From: Lolium rigidum
Lineage: Eukaryota > Streptophyta > Magnoliopsida > Poales > Poaceae
DNA: 64,000 nt
Direction: 5' to 3'
Assembly (NCBI RefSeq): GCF_022539505.1
Contig: NC_061514.1
Coordinates: 38,841,769 to 38,905,768, forward strand
This document shows positions 20,936 to 32,700 of the stretch, piece after piece. Under the pieces are notes generated by a model. That model was not told where the DNA came from. It saw nothing but the letters and a program-made list of their open reading frames with translations, and ran no database searches. How positions within the stretch are numbered: the stretch's first letter is position 1; every line of letters starts with the position of its first letter. Made by a program: the position numbers and the translations under genes.

Positions 20936-22967
20936 GCTTGCAATTCGAACCTGCCTGTGCTGGTATGTACATGTACGTTGGGTGTACAAACTTGCAATAC
21001 TTAGGGAGAAAGTAGCACTATTTCTGATGACTTTTGGGGAGCAATGCATGTACATACGAACAACTCACACTCTTTGAAGAAGTAACCACTCAAAATGCAT
21101 GCGAAGGAGAAGTGAAGCAAAGTAAATGGGAAGGAGAACAAGCAAAGGGTGAGAAAAGAAACAACTCAAGGACAAGGTGTCTGCATATATGTGTTCCCTA
21201 CATGTGATACAAGGATGCATGTTTCAAGTACTAGGAGAGCGAAATATGTAGAAAAGAGGAAAACACATGAATCTTATGTCATCACTTGAAAAGTTGGATA
21301 GACTGATGAGAAGTTCAGAACCATACAATTTTCATCTTAGTTTACAAAAAGACAATAATGTCAGTTTCCATTCAACATTACTTCACAATGTGATCATTTG
21401 ACTAGTAAATACTACATGGATCACTTGCTCACAAAAAACATGGATGTACAACCCTTATAGTAAGGAAACTAAAAGTGATAAATCATCCATCAAATTTTAT
21501 TTTCATGCCCTAAGACCTATAACCTTGACACTTTGTAATAATTGAAATTAAAAGGGACAAAAATAGCCATTTGCATTTTTTTTCCACTTGCACCGATTAA
21601 ATCAGGACCTTGCTCTCTCGCACTGTGTATTGTACTGTACAACAGTAGCCTGTTTAGTAGCTAGCTAGCGCATCCTCAGGAATTTAATGTAGGAAAACAG
21701 GTATGCGAATTTTGTTTCCAGAATTATTTGTTTTGTTTCCATCTAGCAGTTACTCGCCGGACAGATACTGTAGGAACATCCATGGAAGAGGAATCCATCC
21801 AAAATGAGGATGAAAACATTCCATTGCGGGAGGATTGTTCCAAGATCCAGCTAAAACAAGGTCAGAAAAATGTAACAATGTAGCATATCCAAGTTCAAAG
21901 GGACAATTCTCCTGTTTGTTTAATTTTATGACATAACCTCCGACTGAAAGAATTAATCGAGGTGTATATAGGAGATGTCAGGATTTAGGACTTAGGAGCC
22001 CAAATCTGTGAGATCTTCAAAGTTGCAAATATGCTAATTAGCTTGGAAAATTTCGGAGAGAAATTCTAATTCGGAAGACTAACTTTGCAAGGTGGCAGAA
22101 TTTTTGGTTTCTTTCAAGTTTCAACCCAGTCAATCGAACTGAGTGCAACTAGCAGATGGCTTAGTGCAGCTCGTGATTTAGGAGAGTCATCATTCATTTC
22201 ATTCTCCAACTGAACACGACTCTACTTTCTACAAGATCCCTCCCTCCCTCTCCATCTTTAAAAAAATCAATCTGATATGCAATTCAGCAAAATTCAGAAG
22301 AACTATGGATGAATCTACATACACTAATTAGTACTAACCTGCTGCACTGCTGGCAGAATCTCTGGTGGAGTCCGCCGGCGGTGACGACGACGGGCGCCTT
22401 GGAGTGATGCTCGCAGACCTTGTGGCGACGATGGTAGCGCTTGGCCCCGGAGAGGTCGGCCTTGCAGCCCTCGGCCTGGCACCGCGGCGGGTGGTGGCCG
22501 TAGGTGTAGCCGCCTCTGGGCGGGAAGTAGGTCCGGTAGCCGAGGTTGAGCCCGAGCTGCGTGGCAGCGAAGCTGGCCATGTTCTCCTCCGCCGAGCTGA
22601 CTAGTGTCGTGGGGAAGTAGTACTCCGCTCCCTGTTGCTGTTGCTGCTGGTAGTAGGACTGGAAGCCGCCGTTGTTGTTGAAGTGGGCGCCACCGTAAGG
22701 GCTGGCGTTGCCGGCGAGGTAGTGGTGGGAGGTGGGTTGGTGGTGGTAGAACTGGAGGATGTCGTGGGGGCTGTGGGCGGCGATGGTAGCGTGGCTGGAT
22801 GGGGGGAGAAGGGCGAGGGAGTTGGGTTCGAGGTTGTAGCCGAGGTGGTGGTGCTCCCTGTGGACGCTCTCCTGGTGATCCATGATCGGGAAGAGCGACG
22901 GCGGCGGCGGGTTGGGAGCTCCATACCCGCCGAACTCGTCCCCGGGTGCAGCCGGCAAGTTCATCAT
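19574..22967 (-). CDS. LG1: LIGULELESS1 SBP-box transcription factor, copy A
   Basis: Three exons: 22339-22967, 20117-20271 and 19574-19983. Introns are GTTAGT...AG (phase 2) and GTACGT...AG, giving 397 aa. The SBP domain spans about residues 163-238. Zinc site 1 is C163, C168, C185, H188; site 2 is C205, C208, H212, C224; a bipartite nuclear signal KKSCRKR...RRRRK lies at 221-237. The exon 1/2 junction falls at R210 inside the domain, as in other SPL genes. The Q-rich stretch, the [21 protein letters not shown] block and the C-terminus [15 protein letters not shown] identify the rice LG1/OsSPL8 orthologue. The family is nuclear, binds GTAC cores and controls ligule/auricle formation and leaf angle. 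No miR156 site was seen. Compared with copy B it has L25 (H in B), N97 (S in B), two fewer Gln in exon 3 and a few other changes. Confidence 0.96.
20868..20933. repeat. GA microsatellite in LG1-A intron 1
   Basis: This is an uninterrupted (GA)33 tract of 66 bp, preceded by a short CA run. The orthologous tract in arm B is (CT)21, 42 bp. It produces long meaningless open frames in all phases. Confidence 0.95.
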
Positions 22968-23080
22968 CCCTTTATCCGTGGCAGCGAGGGAGAGAACACG
23001 GCCGGAAAAGGGTTAGGAATGGAACAGAGGACGCGAGGCAAGGACAGTGAGTGTCTCCTCCGGCCGGTGTTCTTGGTCAT
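22964..23080 (-). promoter_or_regulatory. uORF2 of LG1-A (38 codons), overlaps the LG1 start
   Basis: The ORF begins ATGACC and ends in a TGA that shares ATGA with the LG1 initiation codon. It overlaps the stop of uORF1 in the same way. The peptide ends [20 protein letters not shown], identical in copy B, although the first half differs because of two indels. Position -3 is C, a weak initiation context, whereas LG1 itself has G at -3. Whether it lies in the transcript depends on the start site. The TATA-like box at 23185-23192 suggests that it does. Confidence 0.6.
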
Positions 23081-23136
23081 GGGGTGGAGGAATTGGGGAG
23101 GGGAATGGAGTTCGTCCAGGGACAGAGGTGCGCCAT
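23077..23136 (-). promoter_or_regulatory. uORF1 of LG1-A (19 codons)
   Basis: This short ORF begins ATGGCG and encodes MAHLCPWTNSIPLPNSSTP, the same peptide as in copy B. Its TGA overlaps the ATG of uORF2 (ATGA). Confidence 0.55.
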
Positions 23137-23184
23137 GGGGGGTGTGATATGATGGCGATGAGTTGCACACTTGCGCTACACGGG

Positions 23185-23192
23185 ATATATAT
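23185..23192 (-). promoter_or_regulatory. Putative TATA box of LG1-A
   Basis: ATATATAT lies in a GC-richer context about 220 bp upstream of the LG1 start codon and about 50 bp upstream of uORF1. It is conserved in copy B at 55029-55036. Confidence 0.45.
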
Positions 23193-23569
23193 GTGATCCA
23201 GCGAGCAGCACTACAAGAGCTCGATCGCTGGCTCTCCGGCTCAGCTTCTTTTTGATGTGGAACTAGGAGGAGTGGAGGGGGACGCGTACTTTCCGTCTAG
23301 GGTTCCATGGACGAACGAACGAGTGGTGAGGAGTAAGGGTGGAGTGCGTTTCCGGTTATATCGATGACGATCTTGCTGCCTAGGAGGAGAGAGAAGGGAG
23401 AGAGAAGCTGTATCTATCGACGAAAACGAGCTCAACTAGCTAGTAGCTAGGGGTGGCTGGGCTAGAGAGATGGGAAAGATCTTAATTAGAGTTGGTGAGG
23501 GGGTGTGCATGATATGCTGATAGATAGATGTAGCCGGCTGAAAATGCATTTGAAGCCCGAGCTTAGAGT

Positions 23570-24720
23570 ATCTCTAACTACAACGCGGCAATCCGAATTG
23601 GACACTTTGTGTTATTTAGTTTCGTTTGGGTGGCCACGCGGATAACAATATTTCGGCACATGGCCACCTTGCTGTAGATGCCCCCAACTGGTTCACCCAT
23701 TTGGTCCGCGCTCCCCCCCCCCTACCGATTCGTCTTCCCTTTACTGGCACTCGATGGCAGGCATGATGGACGTCTCCCAGCCTGCCTCGCGTGCTCGAGC
23801 CTGGGAACCGGCAAAGTTCCCGCATGCTCCCGGCAAGGTTTCCCCTCATTGAAAGGCTGTGCCGCGTGGCCTCGCCCTCTCACCACGCAGACGCACCCGT
23901 CCCTCTCCTCCTTCTCCAACACCCTCTCATTTTCCCTATCATGCCTTGTCGGTTACAGACCACGTGGATCAAGCTCACTGTTGCCGTACACGAGCGGTTC
24001 CTGCCTACCGCCAAGGAGGTAGAGCACGACGCGGCGGAGCATGTGGAGATGGACGAGCTAGTCGAGGAGGACGAGATAGACGCTGAGGGGTCCGGCAAGG
24101 AGGAGGAGTTCAGCTCTCTCAGATGAGCTACGAATAACCCGCCTTGCTTGTCTCCTTCCAGGCCGCCCACGAAAAGGCGGCGCGTGCCCGCGCCTCATGG
24201 AGGTGAGCATGGCCATCGAGGAACGCGTGAAGGAGCTGTTCCGCTAGCAGGTCGTGGTGGACGAGAACAACCGTCGAATGATGGAAGATGAGCGGTGCGT
24301 CATTGGAGAACTGCTTGCGCAGCGGACGGAGCTCACCTCTGTGGATGAGGCTAGGTGCATCCTCCACCTGGAGGGCACGCCTCCACGAACGTGAGGCAGC
24401 GCAGGTGCGGTCAGAGGTGGAGTTCTAACACTAGGGCCCGGCAGAGCACTTGGCGTACATGCGGTCGAACACGCGGGCGCGCGGAGAGGCAGGCAATGGC
24501 CCAGGTACAGAGCGCCCAAAAACACAGAGGCTAGTGCGTGCCAAGAAGCTTGCGTCGGGGAGGACGCAGAGAGGTAGGACACACAACCCATCGCCGGGGC
24601 GGGGATGAGTAAGGCCGCAACGGAGAGAGCCAATTGGGCCGACCCTTCCAGCTAGGGTTTATGTACCTTGACCGGAACGCCGACGAGGTCTAGGCCATAT
24701 CTAGAAGGTACCATTCAACC
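23570..24720 (+). pseudogene. Unrecognised gene or transposon fragment (arm A)
   Basis: A GC-rich island reads on the plus strand as an acidic segment (HVEMDELVEEDEIDAEGSGKEEE) and then a helical charged segment (VAIEERVKELFR, a TAG stop, QVVVDENNRRMMEDE...EARCIL). Arm B keeps the second segment without the stop (53812-54009, minus). The fragment has frameshifts in both arms. I cannot assign a family. Captured coding sequence in a DNA transposon is one possibility. Confidence 0.4.
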
Positions 24721-24959
24721 AATTTATTTGATATAGTTTTAGAAAAGACAATTCATAAGACGGTTACACATCATGGATCACAGAGGGTCTATACAAAAAT
24801 GAACCATCGAAAGGGAAACAATGCACTTATAAGACTAAGCATCTTGCAGTCTATTAGTAAGATGCCAAGTATCCTTGGAAAAGATATCCTAAGCAACCAT
24901 GAGCAGCCGGTTGCATCTAGTAGCCATACAATCCCGCCGATCCTTCGGGAAAGAAAACG

Positions 24960-25226
24960 TCATAGCTGGATCGAGTGTACAACCATATGGATAACGTGCA
25001 AAATGTTAGTTGAATCCTTGATGTTAAACATAATATTATTCCTACAATTCCATATCGACCAAAGTAAGGCTGAGACACCAATTTGGGCCATAGTTTTGTT
25101 ATCGATACCATTTAACCAATTTCCAAACATATTTGTGATATTGGCTGGTGGTGGAATAGCATAACTCGTATATACCACAATCCAAACTAATCTAGCAGAG
25201 GGACAAGATACGAAAAGATGATTCAC
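24960..25226 (-). pseudogene. LINE-type zinc-binding reverse transcriptase fragment (zf-RVT), arm A
   Basis: These 88 codons (MNHLFVSCPSARLVW..., NITNMFGNWLNG, LLWSIWNCRNNIMFN) match the conserved segment downstream of the reverse transcriptase in plant LINE ORF2 and its derivatives. There is no start or end of a real gene. Arm B holds the same fragment with a 16-bp internal duplication. Confidence 0.75.
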
Positions 25227-25269
25227 CGTCTTTGGTGAGTCAGAGAAAAAATATTTCTTACTTTCATTC

Positions 25270-25599
25270 TAATTTCTTTTAGCTAGATTATCGCGTGTGA
25301 GTAAAACTTTCTTATGAGAAACCACATGAAAATCTTTATCTATAGTGAAACTTTTAACTTTCATTGGCATTTTCTAAGAAACCGTGTGTGCCCATTCGTC
25401 GCCGTTAAATCTGCATACACATTGATTTGACAGTAAAATTACCTGACTATTTTAAAAGTAAAGGACTCCAATGAACTCGGGAGCCGAATTAACGCAGCAG
25501 CCGCTGCTGCTGCTGGTGCTGGCATTATGTTTGGCCACCGTTTTTCCTTGGCCCTGGACTGTTTTTCCTTTGCCCTGGTCCGTATTGCATGAGGCCGGC
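25270..25599. other. Non-coding arm A sequence
   Basis: A 129-codon open frame at 25452-25841 (minus) is frameshifted in arm B and has no recognisable domain. I treat this stretch as non-coding upstream DNA of LG1-A. Confidence 0.5.
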
Positions 25600-26175
25600 G
25601 GGTACATACGTAGAACTGGCCAGCACAGTCTTTGGGGAGGGCCTATGGCTTCAACGTCAGGTACGGCAGTGTTGCATATGTGTGGCTTGAAGAAGATGGA
25701 TCCATTCCATCCATCCAGGACGTACGTGTACACCTGCATGCTAGATGTATATACATAATGTGCATGTGAGCCAGAGAGAAGTTGGATCGATGAGCTAGTA
25801 CTACGGTGCGTGACACCGGGCCGGGCGTACTGTTCATGCATATATTCGTGAGATGTGATCTAGTAATGGCTGGGGGAAGTACGTAGGTACGTGCATGCGT
25901 GCAGGGGAGGGGGAGGGCCGCCTGCAGGGTTAGCTACTGCTACAGGTGCACAATATATGCCTCCACCGATCACCATCACGCTTGGTTTCTACGGCTGGCT
26001 ATAGTACGTACGTACTAGTTCCATTGTGGCATATGCTTGCGTAATGCGGTGGATACTACACGTACGTACGTGCATTGGCATGGTACCGACGCAGACCGAT
26101 CATATTATACGTACCTACAGCTAGGAATTCCATTCACAGATGTAATGTGAAAGTACAGGTGTAATGTGAAAGTAC
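25600..26175. promoter_or_regulatory. GTAC-rich cluster 2.6-3.2 kb upstream of LG1-A
   Basis: By my count 17 GTAC cores lie in about 575 bp (about 2 expected at random), several as overlapping CGTACGTACG. GTAC is the core bound by SBP domains. The cluster is conserved in arm B (51950-52475). A regulatory role is an inference. Confidence 0.4.
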
Positions 26176-26191
26176 AGGTGTAATGTAAATA
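26142..26191 (+). repeat. 20-bp tandem repeat
   Basis: About two and a half copies of a unit containing TGTAATGTGAAAGTACAGG. The matching place in arm B is the assembly gap at 51819-51918. Confidence 0.75.
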
Positions 26192-26390
26192 TTGATTGGT
26201 CGAATGATACACGTGTACAGTCATTAGTTGGGTAATCATGTTTGCGCCTGACGACCCTTGATAAGTGTTTTACTCATTTTACATCATGCTGTCGATATCA
26301 ACTTTCCTTTCTACTAAATGTTGTCATTTTCCGATGCCCCAGGTGGTCCACAAAGTACTAGTTTAACCATATGCAATCAAAATTAATTGG

Positions 26391-27307
26391 ATATTCACGT
26401 ACGTATGTTTCATTACAGAATCTAGTATCGACATCTCTTACAAACCAAGCCACGGTTCAAAAAAAAAGTCACGCTAAAATTTCTTGATAAAAGTTACTCC
26501 CTCCTCCCCAATTAAAAATGCATATGAGTTGTTTTGGTTAAAATCGTTTGACTAACTATATAGAGTTTTATATACTTCCTCCGATCTAAATTAATTGACT
26601 TCACATTGTCTAGAGACGCATGCATGTAGTCTAGAAACTTAACTAGGTACATACAAATCTAGATAAAATTAAGTCAATTAATATGGATCGTAATATCAAA
26701 TGCATAACATGAAAAATTATTTCACAATGATTCTTATAACATTGATTGGATGTTGTAGATGTTGACATTATCTTCTATATATTAGGTCGAAGTTTATAAA
26801 ATGACTTTTACCAAAACTAGTATGCATCCTAAGAGTCGGCGCCCTCGTCGTCCCAATACCCACAATTTACCCTGTTAAAATCTAGAAAAGATTTATGTGT
26901 CAATCCCACTTGACAAAATCAAGTCCCTAGACATGTGAACATTGTATGAGATAACATTGTGGTACTTATCCTACTAATATGATTATAATTTATTTATAGC
27001 ACCTTTGAACAAGTTGCGGATTGTGCGATCCAATCTTTATAAGTCAAGAATGCATGTTCATGTAAATTAGTTTTGTGCAATAATTCTAGAAAAAATATTC
27101 AAAGATAAACAAAGAGTTTAATGGATGTTTTTTTTATCATTAAAGGAAACTGATTCGATCAAGCATAAAAAATAAAAAATGCAAATGGCCAAAAACTTCT
27201 TGGCTACTCATGTAACCCGAGAGTTGGCACTGATTCAAACAGATAATATTGAATGCAAACCCCAAAGACTACAAGTAGTCGGCTATGCTTGACCTAAAAG
27301 TAAATGC
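26391..27307. other. Segment of about 917 bp present only in arm A
   Basis: Flanking sequence (AATTAATTGGAT on the left, ATAACCCATGG on the right) is joined in arm B by only about 15 bp. The segment holds a MITE-like end at 26497 (CTCCCTCCTCCCC) with a nested Stowaway. I see no gene. No clear target duplication surrounds the whole segment, so a deletion in arm B is as likely as an insertion in arm A. Confidence 0.7.
26575..26691. mobile_element. Stowaway MITE nested in the arm A-specific segment
   Basis: The left end CTTCCTCCGATCTAAATTAA and right part TTAAGTCAATTAATATGGAT are inverted copies (shared TTAATTGACTT). The left end is preceded by TA; the right tip is degenerate. Confidence 0.6.
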
Positions 27308-27690
27308 AGCAATAACCCATGGCTTACAATTAGGCCGAGTCAAACACATGGGACATAATAAAAAACTAATTATTTTAACCTATTTATAACAAATATCTTA
27401 CTTATTAACGACTTTTTTGGAGAATATCTCCACTCCCTAAAAAGAACGAAGAGGTTCCCTTTTCCGCCTCTCCCGCACTACGTCACTCGTCTTGTGCCGT
27501 TTCGTCGTGCAACGCTAGCATCCAAATGGGCCAAGTCCAACAAATTCGTTTTACAACTAACCGTTGGCTCAGCCAACTAATCTCTACTACCTATAAAGAA
27601 CGAAGTGACACGTCTACGGATGCGTGCCTTATCGTCTTGAACAGGATCTCCGCCCACGCATATGGCATCGTGGGGACCCCCTGTTCCCAC

Positions 27691-27949
27691 TATGTCGATA
27701 GTAGCCCTCGGGCATGTTCCGGCAACCTCCTTGATCTTGGTCTTCAGGTGGATCATGTTTTCGGGCCGACACTAGGCCCATGCGCGTGAGTTGTCGGGCT
27801 ACACCCTTAAACAAATGCGTGGGTCTAGTGCCAGAGGGGAATCTTTTGTGATGTATCGTTGAGCGCGAGTGTAGGGGAACACGCGTCGTGCACTTGACTG
27901 CATGTGGGAACCAAGGGGCCGAGAGGAGGGAACCTCCCCGCATTCCTAA
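27691..27949. other. Gypsy-like fragment between arm A and E3
   Basis: On the minus strand it contains phrases typical of grass Gypsy spacers (CGAGGGCTACTATCGACATA). It is not colinear with arm B, so the duplication ends here. Confidence 0.4.
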
Positions 27950-29473
27950 TGACCCATAAGTATAGGGGATCGCAACAGTCTTTGAGGGAAGTAAAACCCA
28001 AATTTATTGGTTCGACGCAAGGGGAGGTAAAGAGTATTTATAAGCCTTAACAACGGAGTTGTCATTTCAGCTGCACCTGGAAAAGCACTAGTAACAGGGG
28101 TGATGTGAAAGCAGCAGTAATATGAGAGCAATGACAATAGTAACACAGCAGCAGTAGCACAGAGGAGATGGCACCGGAAAATATTCCAGTGCGGAGTTGA
28201 ATATAGAGAAATGATGATGACAGAAGGACTTGGGTTCCCAGCTATCTACACTAGTGGTAGCTCTCCAAATAACATGTGTTGGGTGAACAAATTACAGTTG
28301 GGCAATTGATAATTGTGCGGGCATGACAATACATGCTATGATAAGATAAAGGTTACTGTAGTATTTAATTGGGCATTACAACATAATACATAGACCGTAA
28401 TCCAACTGCATCTATGACTAATAATCCACCTTCAGGTTATCATCCGAACCCCTTCCAATATTAAGTTGCAAGCAACAGACTACGCATTAAGCAATGTGTG
28501 TAAAGTAAACAATAGAATTATCTTTAGACAAAACATTGTTATGTTCTCCCTGGTAGCAACAGCACATCTACAATCTTAGAAGTTATTATCACTGTTACAG
28601 AAAACTAGAGGCATGAACCTACTATCGAGCATAAATACTCCCTCTTGGAGATACATGCAACTACTTGATCAAGGTAACTACGCGTATCGGAGAGCATGCA
28701 AGATCTTAAATGACAGTAGTATGATAATATGATGAACAATCTGATCACAATTCCACAATTTATCGGATCCCAACAAACACAACACCAATTACATCATATG
28801 GATCTCAATCATGTAAGACAGCTCATGAGATCATTGTATTGAAGTACATGGGAGAGAGAGAGTACCAACTAGCTACAGCCGACAACCCGTAGTCCAGGGG
28901 GAACTACTCACGAACCATCATGGAGTCGAAGTGGAGGCGGTGGAGTCGATGGAGATGGTTCCGGGGGTCAATCCTTGTCCCGACAGGGTGCCGGAATAGG
29001 AACTTCTAACCCCCGAAACTCGTCTGGACGATGACGGCGGCGACGGAACTTTTCGTTGACGGAGGCTGGATTGTTTAGGGTTCACGCGTAGGGAGACTTT
29101 TTATAGGCGGAAGGGAGAGGTCGGTGGAGGCCAGGGGGCCCCACACCATGCCTAGGCGCGAGCCAAGGCCAGGCCGCACCTAGGGGTGGTTTGGCCGGGT
29201 CCTGCCCCCCTCCGTCTCTCCTCTGGACTTCGTCTTTGTCTCGGTAAAATAACAACTTCGGCTTACGTTTCGTCCAATTCCGAGAACATTTCATGTACAA
29301 CTTTTCTGAAATACAAAACAACAGAAAATAGGGAACTGGAATTGTGGCATCTTGTCAATATGTTAGTTCCGGAAAATGCATAAAAGTGCCACGAAGTGTA
29401 AACATAACATATTGGAATTGGTTTAAAACAAGCATGGAGCATCAAAAATAATAGATACGTTTGCGACGTATCA
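27950..29473 (-). repeat. 3' LTR of E3
   Basis: This LTR is about 1.52 kb. On the minus strand it starts TGATACGTCGCAAACGTATC and ends TATACTTATGGGTCA. The polypurine-like motif AAGCTTGGGGATGC directly precedes it on the element strand (29476-29489), identifying it as the 3' LTR. Confidence 0.8.
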
Positions 29474-30853
29474 AGCATCCCCAAGCTTAACTCTTGCTCG
29501 TCCTCGAATAGGTAAGTGATAACAAAAAATAATTTTTGAGGTGACATGAGTCCAACACAATCTTGATCAAGTTATTGTAAAAGCATTGTGAGCTGAGATC
29601 AAAGTACTCTGAACATAGGCATGATAGATATAATTCTAACCATAGAGCTTAACAACTATATTTTATAACATGAGAAGTAACTCAAACAAAAGAACATGAA
29701 TAATAATGCACTGAAAGCAACTTTTTTGTTTATGGGCATAGCGAAAACATAGCAAAGTGGTATTCAGCTTGTCCATTATGAAGTAGCAAACATAAATTCC
29801 AGGACACCTTTAAAGTTTAGAGGATGACTAGATACAAAAAATTTGAGAACAAGCAATAGTCATAATCAGGAGTCAATCAGTAATAGTTTTTAGGACTATA
29901 CACATTATAATCAGAATGACAAATATACTCTCTTAGTGGTGCATAAAGTAAGAAGATAAAGACTCAACATAAAAGTAAAAGAAAGGCCATGCGCAAAGGG
30001 AAGCAAGATTAATCATGTGCTAGAGCTTGTTATTTTGAAAGCAATCGGAGTGTTGAAAATATGTATTTTGAGAGGTATGCATGTCTATGTCAACGAATGG
30101 CATCAAAGAATCTATCATCCTTTCATGTAGTGACCTCAAGAGCGGCTCCCATGTAGTTCCCCATTGGACACCATTATTTAGGATCTCTCAAGTACATAAT
30201 GTGTGGAGCATTATTTGTTTATTTTATATTTTATTTGGGATGGACACCCAGTTGCCTTGCTCTTTTTGCAATATTAAGGACTTTAGCACATTATGCATGC
30301 TAGTCAAGGTGTGAAGTCATAAAGAGACAATAAATCATTCAATACTTCCTCATGAGCTAAAACAAAACACAAAACAGGTAGTAATTTTGAAGGTTTAAAG
30401 GTAGCACACAAGCAATTTACTTTGGAGTGACGGTGAAATACCACATATAGGTACGTATGGTGGACACAATTATAAAACTTTGGTTTTTGGTGGTTGGATG
30501 CACGAGTAGAGCTCATACTCAGTACATGCGAAGGCTAGCAAAAGACTGGGAGCGACCAACTAAGAGAGCACTAATGGCCATAATCATGCATAGCGACAAG
30601 ACATTATTAATCAAAGCATAAAATGATATTACAAGTCAAAAACTAAATGATCATATAGGCATTACGTGACTGATTTGTAGTCGTAACATGGTGTAAGCAT
30701 GTGCCAAGTCGACCCAATAACAGCATCAAAGGAGAATACCACAATACTATGCTTTTGTATGATGGAAATAACACATGATTCTTTCAATGGCGTATTAAGC
30801 ACTCTCAGATATTTGAGACAAGTCATGCTACAACAATAGCCACTAAGCATATA

Positions 30854-31109
30854 CTACCTCCATCCCAAGGCTTAAGGCCTAAATTTTTTCAGAAAGTTAA
30901 ACTATGTTAAGTTTGACTAAGTTTTTACAAAAAATCATTAACATGTCAAATACAAAATTAATATTATTCGATAGATGATGAAATATAGTTTCATGTGCTA
31001 TCTACAAAATATCATATTTATTGATAGATTATTCTAAAAATTTGGTCAAACTTTACTTGCTTTGACTTTTCTAAAAAAATATAAGCCTTAAGCCTTGGGA
31101 TGGAGGTTG
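30854..31109. mobile_element. Stowaway MITE, 256 bp
   Basis: Inverted ends CTACCTCCATCCCAAGGC and GCCTTGGGATGGAGGTTG are flanked by TA. The homologous place in E7 (about 48770) lacks the insert, which gives a paralogous empty site. Confidence 0.92.
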
Positions 31110-32269
31110 TAATAAAAATAACATCCAACATGACATGACAAAGTCTATGCCACAGTCTAGACAAGCTTCCTTTTGCATCACTATAGACATGAAACATTTT
31201 ACTTGTCTCCAACACCAATTAACTTATTTGAAATAGTACTCAGAGATAATAATCAATCAAGACTAGAGAGCTATTTATAAATAAATAAAGAATACTAACG
31301 AGCTCTGAACATAATTCGAGTGAAAGAATAAAATTTAAACGTAGTACTAGCCAACTAGAACACCCGCAGAACAATAAAAGCGAAAACTAGAGTGTTTTAT
31401 GCAATGAAAATGAAGCGTGTCTATGTCCAAAACAAATGTGTGGGCTCCAACCATATGCTACAGCAAACAAAACAAAAACAAAGACGATCCAAGAACAACA
31501 CATAACAAATGAAGCAATAAAAATATAGTGTCTTGAAAGATGACCTGATATTTTTGTTGATGAAGAAGGGGATACCTTGGGCATCCCCAAGCTTTGACGG
31601 TTGTACCTCTTGGATATTTCTTGGGGTGACATGGCCATCCCCAAGCTTGAGATTTTGTCCATCCTTCATCTCATCACATCATTCTTCTCTCACTACACTT
31701 GAAAACTTCCTTCATACAAAACTTCACACAATTCTCGTTAGCGGCATTAGTATAATCAAAATAACAAATCCACTTGGTTCAATTCTAACATAAGTCAAAC
31801 ATCCATTAAAAAAATTATCTACTGTAGTAATTTTTTAAAAGATCTTTCTCTTAAAAGAACTCAAAAAATAACAAAGGGATCAAGCGGCAAATGCAAATGG
31901 TGATATAAATTTGTCAAAACAGAACAGTAGGTGAAGATAGATTTTTTTTTGAAAATCTTCTGTTGCTCAGCTCGAAAAGTGGTCAACTAACGGAAGTTAG
32001 ATAATAACTTGGAGCATATGCACAAAAACTGGCAGCTCAAAATTTCGCTCTGGCTATTTATACGAATATTTATGGTGATAGCATAGAATCTGTTTTCAGG
32101 ACAGTAACTTTCCCAAATCTTACTTTCTTCTTATTAGAGGATATTCTTAGCACAAAAACGAAATAAAAATGATAAGAAGAGGTTATTACAGAGGTAACAA
32201 CTTCCAAGTCTCAATAAAATAAAAATTACAGAAATAAAACAATGGGTTGCCTCCCATAAGCGCTTTTCT

Positions 32270-32700
32270 TTAATGCCCTTTAGCCAGGCTCAGTAATTTG
32301 AGAAGATGCTCACATAAGAAATATGCGTTGAAGTAAAAGAGAGCATCAAGAAGCAAATTCAAAACACATTTAAGTCTAACCCGCTTCCTAGTCATAGGAA
32401 TCTTGTACACAAATAAATTCACAAAGAACAAAGTGACAAGCATAGGAAGACAAAATAAGAGTAACTTCAAAATTTTAAGCATATAGAGAGGTGTTTTAGT
32501 ACCATGAAAACTTCTACAACCATATTTTCCTCTCTCATAATAATTTTTAGTAGCCTCATGAATAAACTCAACAACATAACTATCACATAAAGCATGCTTT
32601 TCATGATCTACAAACACATAATTTTTATCAAGCTCAAAAATAGTGGGATTAAAACATTCAAACCCACTTTTGACAATTTTATAACAAGATGATTGATCAT
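32270..32700 (-). pseudogene. ORF Y of E3, 5'-truncated
   Basis: About 140 codons match residues roughly 125-236 of the ORF at 799-1509 (LCDSYVVEF, YYERGKYGCRSFH, a hydrophobic helix, VYKIPMTRKRVRLKC). The LTR beginning at 32701 cuts off the N-terminal half, and the frame runs on into LTR sequence, which is not meaningful. Confidence 0.65.

Larger units (their letters stand above)
14640..27690. repeat. Arm A of the large inverted repeat
   Basis: This arm aligns in reverse complement with 51205-62795 along its whole length. It includes LG1, its introns, 3-kb flanks, MITEs and LINE fragments. Divergence is low: 5 substitutions in the first roughly 180 bp after the LG1 stop and about 4 in the 629-nt first exon, plus many indels. 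The outer edge is near 14640 (CGGGCTGCGCGCACC). The inner edge is near 27690, inside Gypsy-like sequence. Both edges were placed by eye and may be off by tens of bases. Confidence 0.9.
29474..32700 (-). mobile_element. E3: internal region of a non-autonomous Athila-like element
   Basis: Mostly non-coding, with ORF Y at its 5' (right) end. It is homologous to E7 (47800-49880), which has a different ORF. A pair of polypurine-like motifs lies at 31581-31594 and 31635-31648. The primer site and 5' LTR are missing because another LTR interrupts ORF Y at 32701. Confidence 0.75.

Noticed and set aside
20767..21055. Open frames of 60-80 codons on both strands around the GA tract
   Set aside because: They are translations of a dinucleotide repeat (Arg-Glu or Ser-Leu alternation) within LG1 intron 1.
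25452..25841. 129-codon ORF upstream of LG1-A, similar frame in arm B
   Set aside because: The frame is shifted in arm B after about 55 codons, there is no domain, and the arms are recent duplicates, so similarity is uninformative. I treat it as non-coding.
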